A stretch of DNA of 64,000 bases from Streptomyces kurssanovii. Its GTDB lineage: Bacteria > Actinomycetota > Actinomycetes > Streptomycetales > Streptomycetaceae. The DNA lies in the NCBI RefSeq assembly GCF_014649695.1, contig NZ_BMTN01000011.1, positions 62,001-126,000 of the forward strand, in the 5' to 3' direction. Numbering within the stretch: the stretch's first letter is position 1; each line of letters starts with the position of its first letter. This document shows, in pieces, positions 1 to 8,736 of this stretch. A model generated the notes under the pieces. That model was not told where the DNA came from, made no database searches, and worked only from the letters and a program-made list of their open reading frames with translations. A program made the translations under genes and the position numbers.

Positions 1-1
1 C

Positions 2-535
2 GCCTTCGACGGCGCGTTGGACGCCGCTCGCGCCGAGGGCCTGCTCGCCGCGCTCGAACAGCTTCGGGCCGACGCGGCGCGCGGCGCCGTACTCGACTTC
101 GAACTGATCCGGAGCTGGCAGCAGCATGTGCTGGGCACTGAGCGGCCCCCCGCGTTCCGCGCCCTCCCGGCCTTCGCCAAGGGCGGCAGGGAACGCTACG
201 GCACGGCTCCGGACACCCGTGCCCGCCTCGACGCCTGCCTGGCCGAGAGCGCCAAGAACGACGGCACGCCGCTCCCCCTGACCGCTCGCGCCGCACGCGC
301 CTACCTCGACGTCTGCTTCTTCCACCCCTTCGACGACGGCAACGCCCGGTCCGCCTTCCTCGCCCTCGTCTTCGTCCTCGCCCGCGAAGGCGTCGCGCTC
401 GACGACGTCGGTCTGCTCCGCCGCATCGCCTTCCAGGCCGACTCCGAGGACGCGCTGCGCCTCGCGCGGTTCGTCGATGTCCACCTCGCGGAGACACGGC
501 GCAATGCGGCCGCCGTGCGCGTGGTCGGACCGTGA
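2..535 (+). CDS. Fic/Doc-family protein, 5' end outside the window
   Basis: The reading frame is open from the first bases of the window, so the true start lies upstream and only the C-terminal part (about 177 residues) is seen. The core motif HPFDDGNARSAF matches the Fic/Doc signature HxFx(D/E)GN(G/K)R. The second Gly is replaced by Ala and the distal Arg of classical AMP-transferring Fic proteins is absent, so the chemistry may differ from AMPylation. Fic enzymes transfer nucleotide or phosphate groups to target proteins. A TTG at 17 is only an internal codon. No antitoxin partner is visible downstream. The family call is firm; the activity is not known. Confidence 0.75.
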   Translation, partial: AFDGALDAARAEGLLAALEQLRADAARGAVLDFELIRSWQQHVLGTERPPAFRALPAFAKGGRERYGTAPDTRARLDACLAESAKNDGTPLPLTARAARAYLDVCFFHPFDDGNARSAFLALVFVLAREGVALDDVGLLRRIAFQADSEDALRLARFVDVHLAETRRNAAAVRVVGP

Positions 536-601
536 GCGTTCCGTCGGCAGCCCGGCTCGGGTGCTCAGCCGTCGGCCGAAGGCATCACGCGATGGCACGA
601 G

Positions 602-650
602 TTCAGCCGTCGCGGCCCGGTGCAGCGTACCTTCAGCCGTCGCGGCCCGG
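602..650. repeat. 19-bp direct repeat in an intergenic region
   Basis: The 19-base unit TTCAGCCGTCGCGGCCCGG occurs at 602-620 and again at 632-650, 30 bases apart. A partial relative (CTCAGCCGTCGG) begins near 566. It lies in the gap between the Fic-like gene and the convergent response regulator. No function can be assigned. Confidence 0.7.
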
Positions 651-787
651 CAGCGCACCGGCGACTGCGCCCGGCGCCCGCACCGCGGCGAGCGCGGACA
701 TCGGGCGACCGTTGTGCGGCGGTTCGGAGGCGGGAACCGGTGGGACAGACGCAGACCCCGCTGCTGATCCCACGTCCTCGCTTCGGG

Positions 788-1486
788 CTACGTCTGCTCC
801 GTGGGCTGCCTGGCGGCCTCGCCCGCGCCGGCGCTGACCAGCCCGGTCTCGTAGGCGACGATGACGGCCTGGACACGGTCTCGGAGTCCGAGCTTGGCGA
901 GGATGCGGGCGACATGGGTCTTGACGGTCGCCTCGGCCAGGTGGAGGCGGGTGGCGAGTTCGGCGTTGCTCAGTCCTCGGGCCAACAGGCCGAGGACCTC
1001 CAGCTCGCGCCGCGTGAGCGAGGCGAGGTCGCGGTGCAGGGCGGCGGTGTCGCTGCCGCGCTGCGTGAACCGCTGCACGAGGCGGCGGGTGATGGCGGGC
1101 GCGAGGAGAGCGTCGCCGGTACGGACCGTGCGGACGGCCGCGGTCAGATGTTCAGGGGTGACGTCCTTGAGGAGGAAGCCGCTGGCCCCGGCGGACAGCG
1201 CCGCGTAGACGTACCGGTCGAGGTCGAAGGTGGTCAGGATGATGACGCGGGGTTCGTCGGTGGCGCCGGTGAGGATGCGGCGGGTGGCCTCCAGGCCGTC
1301 CATCTCGGGCATCCGGACGTCCATCAGGACCACGTCGGGGCGTGTGCGGCGGGCCGCTTCGACCGCTTCGGTTCCGTTGGCCGCCTCGGCGACGACGTCG
1401 ATGCCGTCGGCGCCGAGGATCAGGCGGAATCCGGTGCGGACGAGGGTCTGGTCGTCGGCGAGGAGCACACGCAGCGGCTCGGTCAC
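788..1486 (-). CDS. NarL/LuxR-family response regulator
   Basis: A 232-residue response regulator. The receiver domain (about residues 5-125) has the acidic pair D11/D12, phospho-acceptor D56 in LMDVRMPEMDG, the TT switch and K in FLLKD. A LuxR helix-turn-helix follows (about 160-220; LTRRELEVLGLLARGLSN). The GTG start at 1486 overlaps the stop of the upstream histidine kinase by four bases (GTGA), so the two are translationally coupled. The longer open frame upstream is only a shadow over the kinase. It probably controls the divergent ABC exporter at 3003-6070, judged by position only. Confidence 0.93.
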   Translation of the reverse strand: MTEPLRVLLADDQTLVRTGFRLILGADGIDVVAEAANGTEAVEAARRTRPDVVLMDVRMPEMDGLEATRRILTGATDEPRVIILTTFDLDRYVYAALSAGASGFLLKDVTPEHLTAAVRTVRTGDALLAPAITRRLVQRFTQRGSDTAALHRDLASLTRRELEVLGLLARGLSNAELATRLHLAEATVKTHVARILAKLGLRDRVQAVIVAYETGLVSAGAGEAARQPTEQT

Positions 1487-2841
1487 GGTGTCTCCAAGGG
1501 GATCAGGGCCTCCACACGGTAGCCGCCGGTCAGGCGTCGGCCGGTGTTCAGGGTTCCGCCGTAGACGGCGAGGCGTTCGCGCAGGCCTATCAGGCCCCGG
1601 CCGCTTCCGGCAGCCGCGCCCGGGTGCCCACCGGTGTCGGTGACTTCCACCCGGAGCCGTTCCGGGCCGTATTCGACGGTCACGGCGGCGGTGGCGCCGG
1701 ACGCGTGCTTCACGGTGTTGGTCAGGGCTTCCTGGACCACGCGATAGGCGGCGAGTTCGAGGCCGGGCGGGAGGGGACGGGGCGGTCCGGTCATGAGCAG
1801 CTCGACGGGCAGTCCGGTGTCGCGGACCCGTCCGACCAGCGTTTCCAGCTGGTCCAGGCCGGGTTGCGGGGCAGGCACCGCCGTCGCGTCGGCCAGGTCG
1901 GCGACTGCGTCCGTCCCCTCGCCCTCGTCGGCCATGGTGAGGAGTCCCATGACATGGCGCAGCTCGGTCATGGCCGCCCGCCCACCGGCCTCGACGGCGA
2001 GCAACGCCTCGCCGGCCTGCTCGGGGGAGGTTTTCATGATCTTGCGGGCGGCGCCCGCCTGGATGATCATCACGCTGACGTTGTGTGTGACGACGTCGTG
2101 CAGTTCGCGGGCGATCCTGGCCCGCTCGTGCTCGACGGCCCGGCGCAGTGCCTCGGCCTGTTCGCGTTCCAGGGCGGAGAGCCGGGTGCGGCCCTCGTCG
2201 GTTCGGAGTTTCCAGGTACGCAGGCCGACGGCGGCCACGGCCATCGGGGCCAGGATCAGCAGGGCGATGTATTCGTTGGGGACGACCGGTGTCACCGAGT
2301 TCCCCGTGGTGCCGACCAGGACGACCGACACCGGCAGCGCCGCCAGGGTCGCCGTCCTGTACGGGCTGTACACGGCGGCGCTGTAGACGGCGATCACGAA
2401 CGCGTAGAAGGTCAGCCGCATGACACTCTGCGGTGTCGCCAGTGTCGCGGCCGTCACGACGCACAGCACGGCGAGCGGGTAACGGCGGCGCAGCGCCAGG
2501 GCGCTCGAGGCGATGGTCGCGAGGGTCACCATCAAGGCCAGGCCGCCGGGGCCGGACGGACGCGGCACGACGTGCTCCACGCCGGGTGCGATCTCACGCA
2601 CCACGACGTTGTTCACGTTGTCGATCCCGTAGTAAACGGTGGCGATGCCGAGTGCCAGTGCCACCAGCGCGTCGAACCGCCACGCGCGCCGGGTGGGCCG
2701 CAGCGGCGGACCGCTCGGAAGCCTGGCGTCGCGGACCGAACGGCAGGCGGCTCCCCGCAGCCTCTCCAGCGTCGTACGTACGTCCGTCACCGGTTCATTG
2801 TCGCCGCCGTGCGGGCCCTCGGACTCCGTCCCGGTGGTCAT
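1483..2841 (-). CDS. sensor histidine kinase, HisKA_3/DesK type
   Basis: A 452-residue membrane histidine kinase. The N-terminal half has several hydrophobic segments (about residues 55-210). The dimerization helix with the phospho-accepting His lies near residue 248 (RELHDVVTHN), as in NarL-partner kinases. The HATPase domain is C-terminal, with a GxG-type loop GSGRGLIGLRERL. It pairs with the response regulator whose start overlaps its stop. The stimulus is unknown. The neighbouring divergent ABC/FtsX pair suggests sensing of an envelope-active compound, as in comparable Gram-positive systems; this is inference. Confidence 0.92.
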   Translation of the reverse strand: MTTGTESEGPHGGDNEPVTDVRTTLERLRGAACRSVRDARLPSGPPLRPTRRAWRFDALVALALGIATVYYGIDNVNNVVVREIAPGVEHVVPRPSGPGGLALMVTLATIASSALALRRRYPLAVLCVVTAATLATPQSVMRLTFYAFVIAVYSAAVYSPYRTATLAALPVSVVLVGTTGNSVTPVVPNEYIALLILAPMAVAAVGLRTWKLRTDEGRTRLSALEREQAEALRRAVEHERARIARELHDVVTHNVSVMIIQAGAARKIMKTSPEQAGEALLAVEAGGRAAMTELRHVMGLLTMADEGEGTDAVADLADATAVPAPQPGLDQLETLVGRVRDTGLPVELLMTGPPRPLPPGLELAAYRVVQEALTNTVKHASGATAAVTVEYGPERLRVEVTDTGGHPGAAAGSGRGLIGLRERLAVYGGTLNTGRRLTGGYRVEALIPLETP

Positions 2842-3002
2842 TCCCAGCGCACCGGATACATCAGTCGCCTACATCGCAGGGATGACGTTTCCGGGGCTCG
2901 TCCCAGCGCGGTACCGCAATGGGTTCGGGCGGGCGACGCGTGCGGGCCGGGCCTGCTCCTAGCGTTCACGCAGCCGACCGCCCGTACCCAAAGGAGCTCC
3001 TC

Positions 3003-3725
3003 ATGACCATGCCGGTGATCGAACTGAGCGAGGTGAGCCGCCGGTACGACGACGGCCCGCCCGCACTGCACGAGGCGTCACTGACCGTGCAGCCCGGCGA
3101 GGCCGTCGCGATCCTCGGCCCTTCCGGCAGCGGCAAGTCCACGCTGCTCAATCTGGTCGCGGGCCTGGACCGGCCCGATACGGGGACCGTCACCGTGGAC
3201 GGGGTGCGGGTGGACCGGCTGGGCGAAGCCGGATCGGCGCTCTACCGGCGGTCGAAGATCGGCATGGTCTTCCAGTTCTTCAACCTGCTCGACGATCTGA
3301 CCGTCACCGACAACGTCGTCCTGCCCGCGCGCCTCGCGGGTACGGCGCGCGGCGAGGCGGACCGCCGGGCGGCGGAACTCCTGGAACTGCTGGGCATCGA
3401 CCGGCACGCCCGCGCCTACCCGGGGCGGCTGTCCGGCGGCGAGCGGCAACGCGTCGCGGTGGCCCGGGCGTTGATGAACCGGCCGGCGCTGCTCCTGGCC
3501 GACGAGCCGACCGGGGCACTGGACACGGCCGCCGGACAGGACGTCAGCAGGCTGCTCACCGGCCTCAACGCCGAGGGTCAGACCATCGTCGTCGTCACCC
3601 ACGACCTGGCTCTGGCCCGGTCATGCACGAATCGTACGGTCCGGATCGCCGACGGCCGGATCACTGAAGACGTCCGGTCGCAAGACGTCCGGTCGCAGGC
3701 CGTCGCCTCGCAGGCCGTCCGATGA
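3003..3725 (+). CDS. ABC transporter ATP-binding protein, MacB/LolD type
   Basis: A 240-residue ATPase with Walker A GPSGSGKST (residues 39-47), Q-loop region FQFFNLL, signature LSGGERQRVAVARAL and Walker B LLLADEPTGALD followed by the H-loop VTHD. The start at 3003 is preceded by AAAGGAGCTCCTC, a strong ribosome binding site. The stop overlaps the next gene's ATG (ATGA at 3722). The family partners FtsX/MacB-like permeases for export of peptides, antibiotics or lipoproteins. The C-terminus ends in a short repetitive tail (DVRSQ-type) encoded by 15-bp tandem repeats. Confidence 0.95.
   Translation: MTMPVIELSEVSRRYDDGPPALHEASLTVQPGEAVAILGPSGSGKSTLLNLVAGLDRPDTGTVTVDGVRVDRLGEAGSALYRRSKIGMVFQFFNLLDDLTVTDNVVLPARLAGTARGEADRRAAELLELLGIDRHARAYPGRLSGGERQRVAVARALMNRPALLLADEPTGALDTAAGQDVSRLLTGLNAEGQTIVVVTHDLALARSCTNRTVRIADGRITEDVRSQDVRSQAVASQAVR
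3669..3713 (+). repeat. three 15-bp tandem repeats inside a coding region
   Basis: Three consecutive 15-base units, GACGTCCGGTCGCAA at 3669-3683, GACGTCCGGTCGCAG at 3684-3698 and a diverged copy at 3699-3713, encode the tail of the ABC ATPase. Because the unit is a multiple of three, copy-number changes would keep the reading frame and the overlap with the permease. Confidence 0.8.
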
Positions 3726-6070
3726 GCGCGCTCGGCAAGGTGGTGCGTGCGGGGGTGACCCGACGCCGCGTGCAGACGCTGGTGATCGGGCTCGCCACGA
3801 TGATGGCGGTGGCCGCCTCCGTCCTCGGCGGATCGCTGCTCGTGGTGTCCGGCGCGCCCTTCGACGACGCCTTCGCCAGGCAGCACGGCGCGCACCTGTC
3901 CGTGCAGTTCGACGCGGGCAAGGTGAGGGCCGGGCAACTGGCCAAGTCCGAGGATGCCGAAGGGGTGAGCAGTGCGGCCGGGCCGTTCCGTACGGCGACG
4001 ATCACCCCGCGGTCGGACGGGGCGGGCCCCGGGTGGCCGATGACCGTGGTCGGCCGGGGCGACCCCGGCCGGGATGTGGACGAAGTGGCACTGCTCGACG
4101 GGCGGTGGCCCTCGCACTCCGGCGAGATCGTGCTGTCCGCCGACTCCTCGCTCCTGCCGACCATGGGCATGAAGATCGCCTTCCCCGATCTGTCCGGCCG
4201 TCCGACGCTGACGGTGGTGGGTGTGGCCCGCTCGGTCACGCACACCGCTGACGCCTGGGTGGTTCCGTCGCAGATGCCGGCGCTCACCGCGCCCGGCAGC
4301 GGCGGCTACCAGATGCTCTACCGCTTCACCGACGCGGGCACCGCCGCGCAGGTCACCGCGGGCGGCAAGGCCGTGACAAAGTCCCTGCCGCCGGGAACGG
4401 CCGTCGGCGAACAGTCGTGGCTCACCGTCAAGAAGACCGCCGAGCGCGACACCGCCGTGTACGTCCCGTATCTCCTCGCGTTCGGCGCCCTGGGCCTGAT
4501 CATGTCGGTGCTCGTCGTCGGCAACGTCGTCGCGTCGGCCGTCGGCTCGGGAACGCGCCGCATCGGCGTCCTCAAGGCCGTCGGCTTCACCCCGCCCCAG
4601 GTCGTGCGGGCCTACGTGGACCAGGCGCTGATCCCCGCCGCCGCCGGCACGGTCCTCGGTGTCCTCGCCGGCCACCTGCTCGCCGTCCCCGTGCTCGCCG
4701 AGACCGAGGAGGTCTACGGCACCTCGTCCCTGGGCGTCGCCCCCTGGGTCGACCTGGCGGTGATCGCCGCGGTACTCGGTCTGGTGGCGGCGACCGCGCT
4801 GGCGAGTGCCTGGCGGGCGGGCCGGTTGCGTACGGCCGACGCGCTCGCCGTCGGGCGCACCGCTTCGGCGGGGCGCGGCCGGTGGGCGGCCCGTCTGGCC
4901 GGACGGCTGCCGTTGCCGCAGCCGGTCGCCCTGGGCCTGGCCCGGCCCTTCACTCGGCCCGCACGCGCGCTGGCCATGGGCACGGCGATCCTGTTCGGCA
5001 CCGTCGCCGTCACGTTCACCGTGGGGATGGGCGCCTCGCTCGGCCAGGTGATGAAGGCCAAGGCGCACGACGCCGCCGATGTCGTCGTGCCCGCGCCCTT
5101 GCCGGACTTCGGACCCGGCGGCCCTGGCCCCAAGAAGCAGCCCAAGGCCGATCCCGTTGCGGTCGCCACGGCCATCGAGGCCGCCGCCGGAACCGGGAGG
5201 TACTACAGCGCCGCGACGGTACGTGCGACCGTGCCCGGCCTGACCGGCACCATCGACGTCATCGGCTTCACCGGTGACGCTTCCTGGGGCGGCTACTCGA
5301 TGGTCTCGGGCCGCTGGATCGACAGGCCAGGCGAGGCCGTGGTCCCGTCCCCCTTCCTGGCCGCCACGGGCACCCGCATCGGCGACACCGTCACCCTGAA
5401 CGGCCTGGCCGAGCCGGTCACGGTCCGGATCGTCGGTGAGGTCCTCGACCCCCGGAACGACGGCAGGCAGGTCTTCACCGACGCCTCGACCCTCACCGCC
5501 GCACATCCCGACCTGAGGGAGACGAGCCATCACATCGCGGTCTCCTCAGGCACCGACGTGACCGGCTACGCCGACACGCTGAACAAGGACTTGGCGCCAC
5601 TGGGGGTCACCGCTCGGGCCGGCGGGCTCGACGCCGGCGGCGACATGGTCGTCACGCTCAACGCGCTGTCCGCGATCCTCACGCTGATGCTCGTCGCCGT
5701 CGCCGCGCTCGGCGTTCTGAACGGCGTGCTGCTCGACACCCGCGAGCGCGTCCGGGAGATCGGTGTCCAGAAGGCGCTCGGCATGACGCCTCGGCAGACC
5801 GTCGCGATGGTCCTCACCTCGGTCGTCGTGACCGGACTGGTCGCGGGTGCTCTGGGCGTGCCGCTCGGCGTGGCCCTGCACGGCTGGGTCGTCCCCGCGA
5901 TGGGCGACAGCGTCGGGCTCCGCCTCCCCGGTTCCGTCATCACCGTCTACCACGGGGCCGAACTCCTCCCGCTCGCTCTCGGCGGCCTGCTCATCGCCAC
6001 CCTGGGTGCGCTCCTGCCCGCGGGCTGGGCCGCCGCGGCCCGAACCGCCACGGCCCTGCGCACCGAATAG
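3722..6070 (+). CDS. FtsX-like ABC transporter permease
   Basis: A 782-residue permease whose ATG overlaps the ATPase stop codon. An N-terminal membrane anchor (about residues 15-45) is followed by a large extracytoplasmic MacB-PCD-type domain and a first block of three helices (about 245-375). A second extracytoplasmic region and a second block of three C-terminal helices (about 640-775) follow. The duplicated FtsX domains carry RIGVLKAVGFTPPQV and REIGVQKALGMTPRQT, the family's coupling motif. It would form a mechanotransmission-type exporter with the preceding ATPase. Confidence 0.93.
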   Translation: MSALGKVVRAGVTRRRVQTLVIGLATMMAVAASVLGGSLLVVSGAPFDDAFARQHGAHLSVQFDAGKVRAGQLAKSEDAEGVSSAAGPFRTATITPRSDGAGPGWPMTVVGRGDPGRDVDEVALLDGRWPSHSGEIVLSADSSLLPTMGMKIAFPDLSGRPTLTVVGVARSVTHTADAWVVPSQMPALTAPGSGGYQMLYRFTDAGTAAQVTAGGKAVTKSLPPGTAVGEQSWLTVKKTAERDTAVYVPYLLAFGALGLIMSVLVVGNVVASAVGSGTRRIGVLKAVGFTPPQVVRAYVDQALIPAAAGTVLGVLAGHLLAVPVLAETEEVYGTSSLGVAPWVDLAVIAAVLGLVAATALASAWRAGRLRTADALAVGRTASAGRGRWAARLAGRLPLPQPVALGLARPFTRPARALAMGTAILFGTVAVTFTVGMGASLGQVMKAKAHDAADVVVPAPLPDFGPGGPGPKKQPKADPVAVATAIEAAAGTGRYYSAATVRATVPGLTGTIDVIGFTGDASWGGYSMVSGRWIDRPGEAVVPSPFLAATGTRIGDTVTLNGLAEPVTVRIVGEVLDPRNDGRQVFTDASTLTAAHPDLRETSHHIAVSSGTDVTGYADTLNKDLAPLGVTARAGGLDAGGDMVVTLNALSAILTLMLVAVAALGVLNGVLLDTRERVREIGVQKALGMTPRQTVAMVLTSVVVTGLVAGALGVPLGVALHGWVVPAMGDSVGLRLPGSVITVYHGAELLPLALGGLLIATLGALLPAGWAAAARTATALRTE

Positions 6071-6099
6071 GAAGCCAGGTTCAGAGCTTGCGCCTCCGC

Positions 6100-6124
6100 C
6101 CCCCACCGCGAGGAGCGGTGGGGG
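6100..6124 (+). terminator. strong hairpin terminator after the ABC permease
   Basis: A perfect 10-bp stem (CCCCCACCGC at 6100-6109, GCGGTGGGGG at 6115-6124) with a GAGGA loop lies 29 bases after the permease stop. There is no U-tract, as is common in Streptomyces. It sits between convergent genes and could serve both. The remaining sequence to 6282 holds nothing recognisable. Confidence 0.75.
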
Positions 6125-6282
6125 CTGGTTGCCTCCAACCTGCGTGCGGGACACGGCGTTCAGGAGCTCTGTCAGCTCCGGACCGTGGTGGTGGGGCGTG
6201 CCGACGCCGAGGACCTTGGCGAGGTGGTGACGCCTGGTGCCGATTCGGGGTGGTGACCGCGTATCCGTGAAGCCATGGTCAT

Positions 6283-7428
6283 TCAGCGGAAGGGGCCCCC
6301 GCTCGCGAAGGCGTGGGCGGCGAAGTTCTTGCCCATCCGGCGGTACGCGGCGGCGGTGGGGTGCAGGCCGTCGGCCAGATCGCCCGCCTCGTCCGGGCCG
6401 ATCAGCTCGCGGCCGTCGAGGTAGTGGAGGTGGGGATCGCGTGTCCGGCGGGCCGTCACGATCCGTTCCAGCTCGGCACGGACCACCGCCAGCGACAATG
6501 CCCCACGAGCTACTTCTGCCGGGTCGCCCACGGCTGTGATCTTCCCGTCCGGACCCATCGCGGTAGGGCCCGGAGTCTCCTCGAGTGCCGGGCAGCTCAC
6601 CGGGGACATCAGCAGGAGCGGGGTGTCGGGGTGCCCGTCCCGGATCGTGTCCAAGAAGCCGTGCACCGCCGGACCGAACGTCCGCAGCCGAAAGGCGGCC
6701 AAACCCACGATATTGATGCCTACCTTGAGACTGACCAGGTCGGCCGGCATATCGCGGATCGTCCGGGCGACATAGGGGTCCAGCAGCGCGTTGCCCGCCT
6801 GGCTGAGGTTGATCACCTCCACTTCCCCGAGTGCCGCCGCCACCACCGGCCAGGTGTCGGTCGGGCCGTCGGCCTCGATGCAGTGGCTGATGGAACTGCC
6901 GTGGTGCACCCAGCGGCGCCGACCGTCCGGCAGCGGCGGCAGCACGTCGCCGTCGGCGCGCAGGGCCACCAGTTCCGTGGGGGTCTGCTGCGGCAGCCAC
7001 AGCTCGACATTCTTCATGCCGGTCTGCAACCCGGTGAACCGCACGGTCCCTGGCTCGCCCGGAATCAGTCGCTGCGCGGCCCCGGGGCCCGCCATCCGCA
7101 CCACGTTGCCGACCGGCGCCTGGTGACGCCCGGCCAGGGCGCCGTTCACCAGGAGGTCCAGCATGCCCGTCGGGCGGGGTCGAGAGTCGGTGTCGAGCTG
7201 CCCCGTGGAGGTGAGCACCTCGAATTCCAGCTCACGCGCATCGGTGCGGAACACCAGCCGCACGCCCGAAGGCATCACGGTCGCGCCGTGGACCGACGGG
7301 TCCTGGTACTGCTCCTTGGTCCATGCGGGCAGCCGGAGCGGCATCACGCCCGTCGGGTTGATCTCCAGGTCCAGCGCACCCCGTAACTCCACCGGCCCGC
7401 CCACCAGCGGAACCGCCCGCATCGCCAC
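6283..7428 (-). CDS. SGNH/GDSL hydrolase, SsfX3-like two-domain type
   Basis: An esterase/acyltransferase-like protein of about 381 residues. An N-terminal beta-rich domain precedes the SGNH domain, the layout of the SsfX3-like family. Block I is degenerate (HHGSSISHC, with the nucleophile Ser in GSS), the block III region has a SQAGNALLDPY segment, and block V is intact (DGLHPTAAAYRRMG, with catalytic Asp and His). The start is uncertain. GTG 7428 has GGGAG eight bases upstream, ATG 7422 lies two codons inside, and the frame is open back to 7578. No signal peptide is seen. The substrate is unknown. Confidence 0.82.
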   Translation of the reverse strand: MAMRAVPLVGGPVELRGALDLEINPTGVMPLRLPAWTKEQYQDPSVHGATVMPSGVRLVFRTDARELEFEVLTSTGQLDTDSRPRPTGMLDLLVNGALAGRHQAPVGNVVRMAGPGAAQRLIPGEPGTVRFTGLQTGMKNVELWLPQQTPTELVALRADGDVLPPLPDGRRRWVHHGSSISHCIEADGPTDTWPVVAAALGEVEVINLSQAGNALLDPYVARTIRDMPADLVSLKVGINIVGLAAFRLRTFGPAVHGFLDTIRDGHPDTPLLLMSPVSCPALEETPGPTAMGPDGKITAVGDPAEVARGALSLAVVRAELERIVTARRTRDPHLHYLDGRELIGPDEAGDLADGLHPTAAAYRRMGKNFAAHAFASGGPFR

Positions 7429-7738
7429 TGTCACCGCTCCCGCCCCAGGTCGATCCACGGTCGTGATTCCCGTACGCGCCTGAGAGTCCCGCTGACTCTG
7501 GCGCGCCTGCACTCCGTGCCACTCAGGCTTCACCGGCACGAACCTGGAGATCATCGACCTTCGGTGACAGTCAATCACCCCGCACTGGCCCAGGAGAGCG
7601 ATTCGATGTGTCTGATCAGGCTGCTTGGTGCGTGTCCGCTTCCACGGCCGCCGTCCGAGGGAAACCGCGTTCGGCGCGTGTGGTCATCGTGGCGAAAGCC
7701 TGTTGAGATGCTGCCGCATGTGGGTGAGGGTCTGGGGC

Positions 7739-8287
7739 ATGGAGTACTTCTGCTACCACCGCGACCGGCCCGGATCCCTCACGTTGCGCAACGAACTGGT
7801 GGAAGAGCACTGGTCCTACATGGACCGGTACGCGAAGGAACTGATCGCTCGCGGCCCGACCTTCGCGAGTGGCGGCGAAACGCCCACCGGGAGCGTGCAC
7901 ATCATCGACTTGCCGGATCCGGGCGCCGCCCGCGCGTTCGCCTTCGACGAACCCAACTACCAGGCCGGCACGTACCGGGATGTGCTGCTGCGTCGGTGGC
8001 ACAACCTGCTGGGGCGCACGATGTGGGATTTCCCCGGCGGCCCGAGCGGTGGCGACCGGTACCTGGTGCTCGGCCTGGGCTCGGGGCCGGCCGTCGACGT
8101 CGACGTGCCGCCCGACCGGGATGAACTGATCGCGTACGGGCCGCTTCTCTCCGACGACGGCGCCACCTGGCTGGGTACGGCGGTGCTGCTCAGGGCCCCG
8201 GATCCGGAAGCGGCACGCGCCGTCCTGACCACGGACCGGTATGCCGACATCGAGGTCCACGACTGGGAGTTCGGCGGGCGGCGCTGA
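7739..8287 (+). CDS. YciI-like/EthD-fold small protein
   Basis: A 182-residue protein that appears to hold two related alpha/beta halves. The first, beginning MEYFCYHRDRPGS, contains the His and Asp pattern of YCII-related dimeric ferredoxin-like proteins. The second (about residues 100-180) repeats the pattern, with DPEAARAVLTTDRYADIEVHDWEFG resembling the conserved YCII end. The start at 7739 is chosen because homology-like sequence begins there and a GAGGG lies nine bases upstream. The open frame extends upstream to 7625 without family character. The function is unknown. Confidence 0.75.
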   Translation: MEYFCYHRDRPGSLTLRNELVEEHWSYMDRYAKELIARGPTFASGGETPTGSVHIIDLPDPGAARAFAFDEPNYQAGTYRDVLLRRWHNLLGRTMWDFPGGPSGGDRYLVLGLGSGPAVDVDVPPDRDELIAYGPLLSDDGATWLGTAVLLRAPDPEAARAVLTTDRYADIEVHDWEFGGRR

Positions 8288-8374
8288 TGAACCAAGGACG
8301 CGCCGCGCCGACGGCACGGGCGGGGCGCTCGGTCACAGCGAGCGGGACGGGCCGCGTGGACGCACACTGGAAGC

Positions 8375-8701
8375 ATGGGCGTCTTCGAAGGCGACGTGAC
8401 GGTGGTCGCGGGCGATGCCGAGTACGCGGCGAGAGCGGTGCTCCGTTCCTGGACGGGGCAGCCTGAGGACGCCGCGCCGGACGCCGTGCCCGGCATGAGC
8501 GAGGACGTCGCCGCGGCGCTGACGGCCGACTGGAACGGAACGCTCGAGGTCGCGGACGACGAGGTCGTGGACGGCATCATGGGGGCGGACGCGCCGCGGC
8601 TGCGGCTGCCCGACGGCCGCGTCGGCGACTTCACCGTGGCTCACCGATACATCGGTACCGCGCACTTGATGATCGAAGGCAGCGGGCAGCCGCCGTTCTG
8701 A
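8375..8701 (+). CDS. small hypothetical protein
   Basis: A 108-residue acidic protein (many D, A, V) with no motif I can name. It starts MGVFEGDVTVVAG and ends IEGSGQPPF. It has no signal peptide or membrane segment. It follows the YciI-like gene by 87 bases in the same direction and is convergent with the acyl-CoA ligase. Codon use matches neighbouring genes, which supports it being real. Confidence 0.6.
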   Translation: MGVFEGDVTVVAGDAEYAARAVLRSWTGQPEDAAPDAVPGMSEDVAAALTADWNGTLEVADDEVVDGIMGADAPRLRLPDGRVGDFTVAHRYIGTAHLMIEGSGQPPF

Positions 8702-8736
8702 GGCCGGCCGCGGGTCAGTCCCTGCGGACCCCGATC

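Noticed and set aside
1342-3006. Long plus-strand open frame over the two-component genes
   Set aside because: It is the GC-driven shadow of the histidine kinase and response regulator; its composition is Gly/Arg/His-rich with no domain.
6125-6282. Possible relic upstream of the SGNH hydrolase gene's 3' end (GVGTPHHHGPELTELL)
   Set aside because: It looked protein-like but matches no family I know, and it could not be tied to an insertion sequence end.
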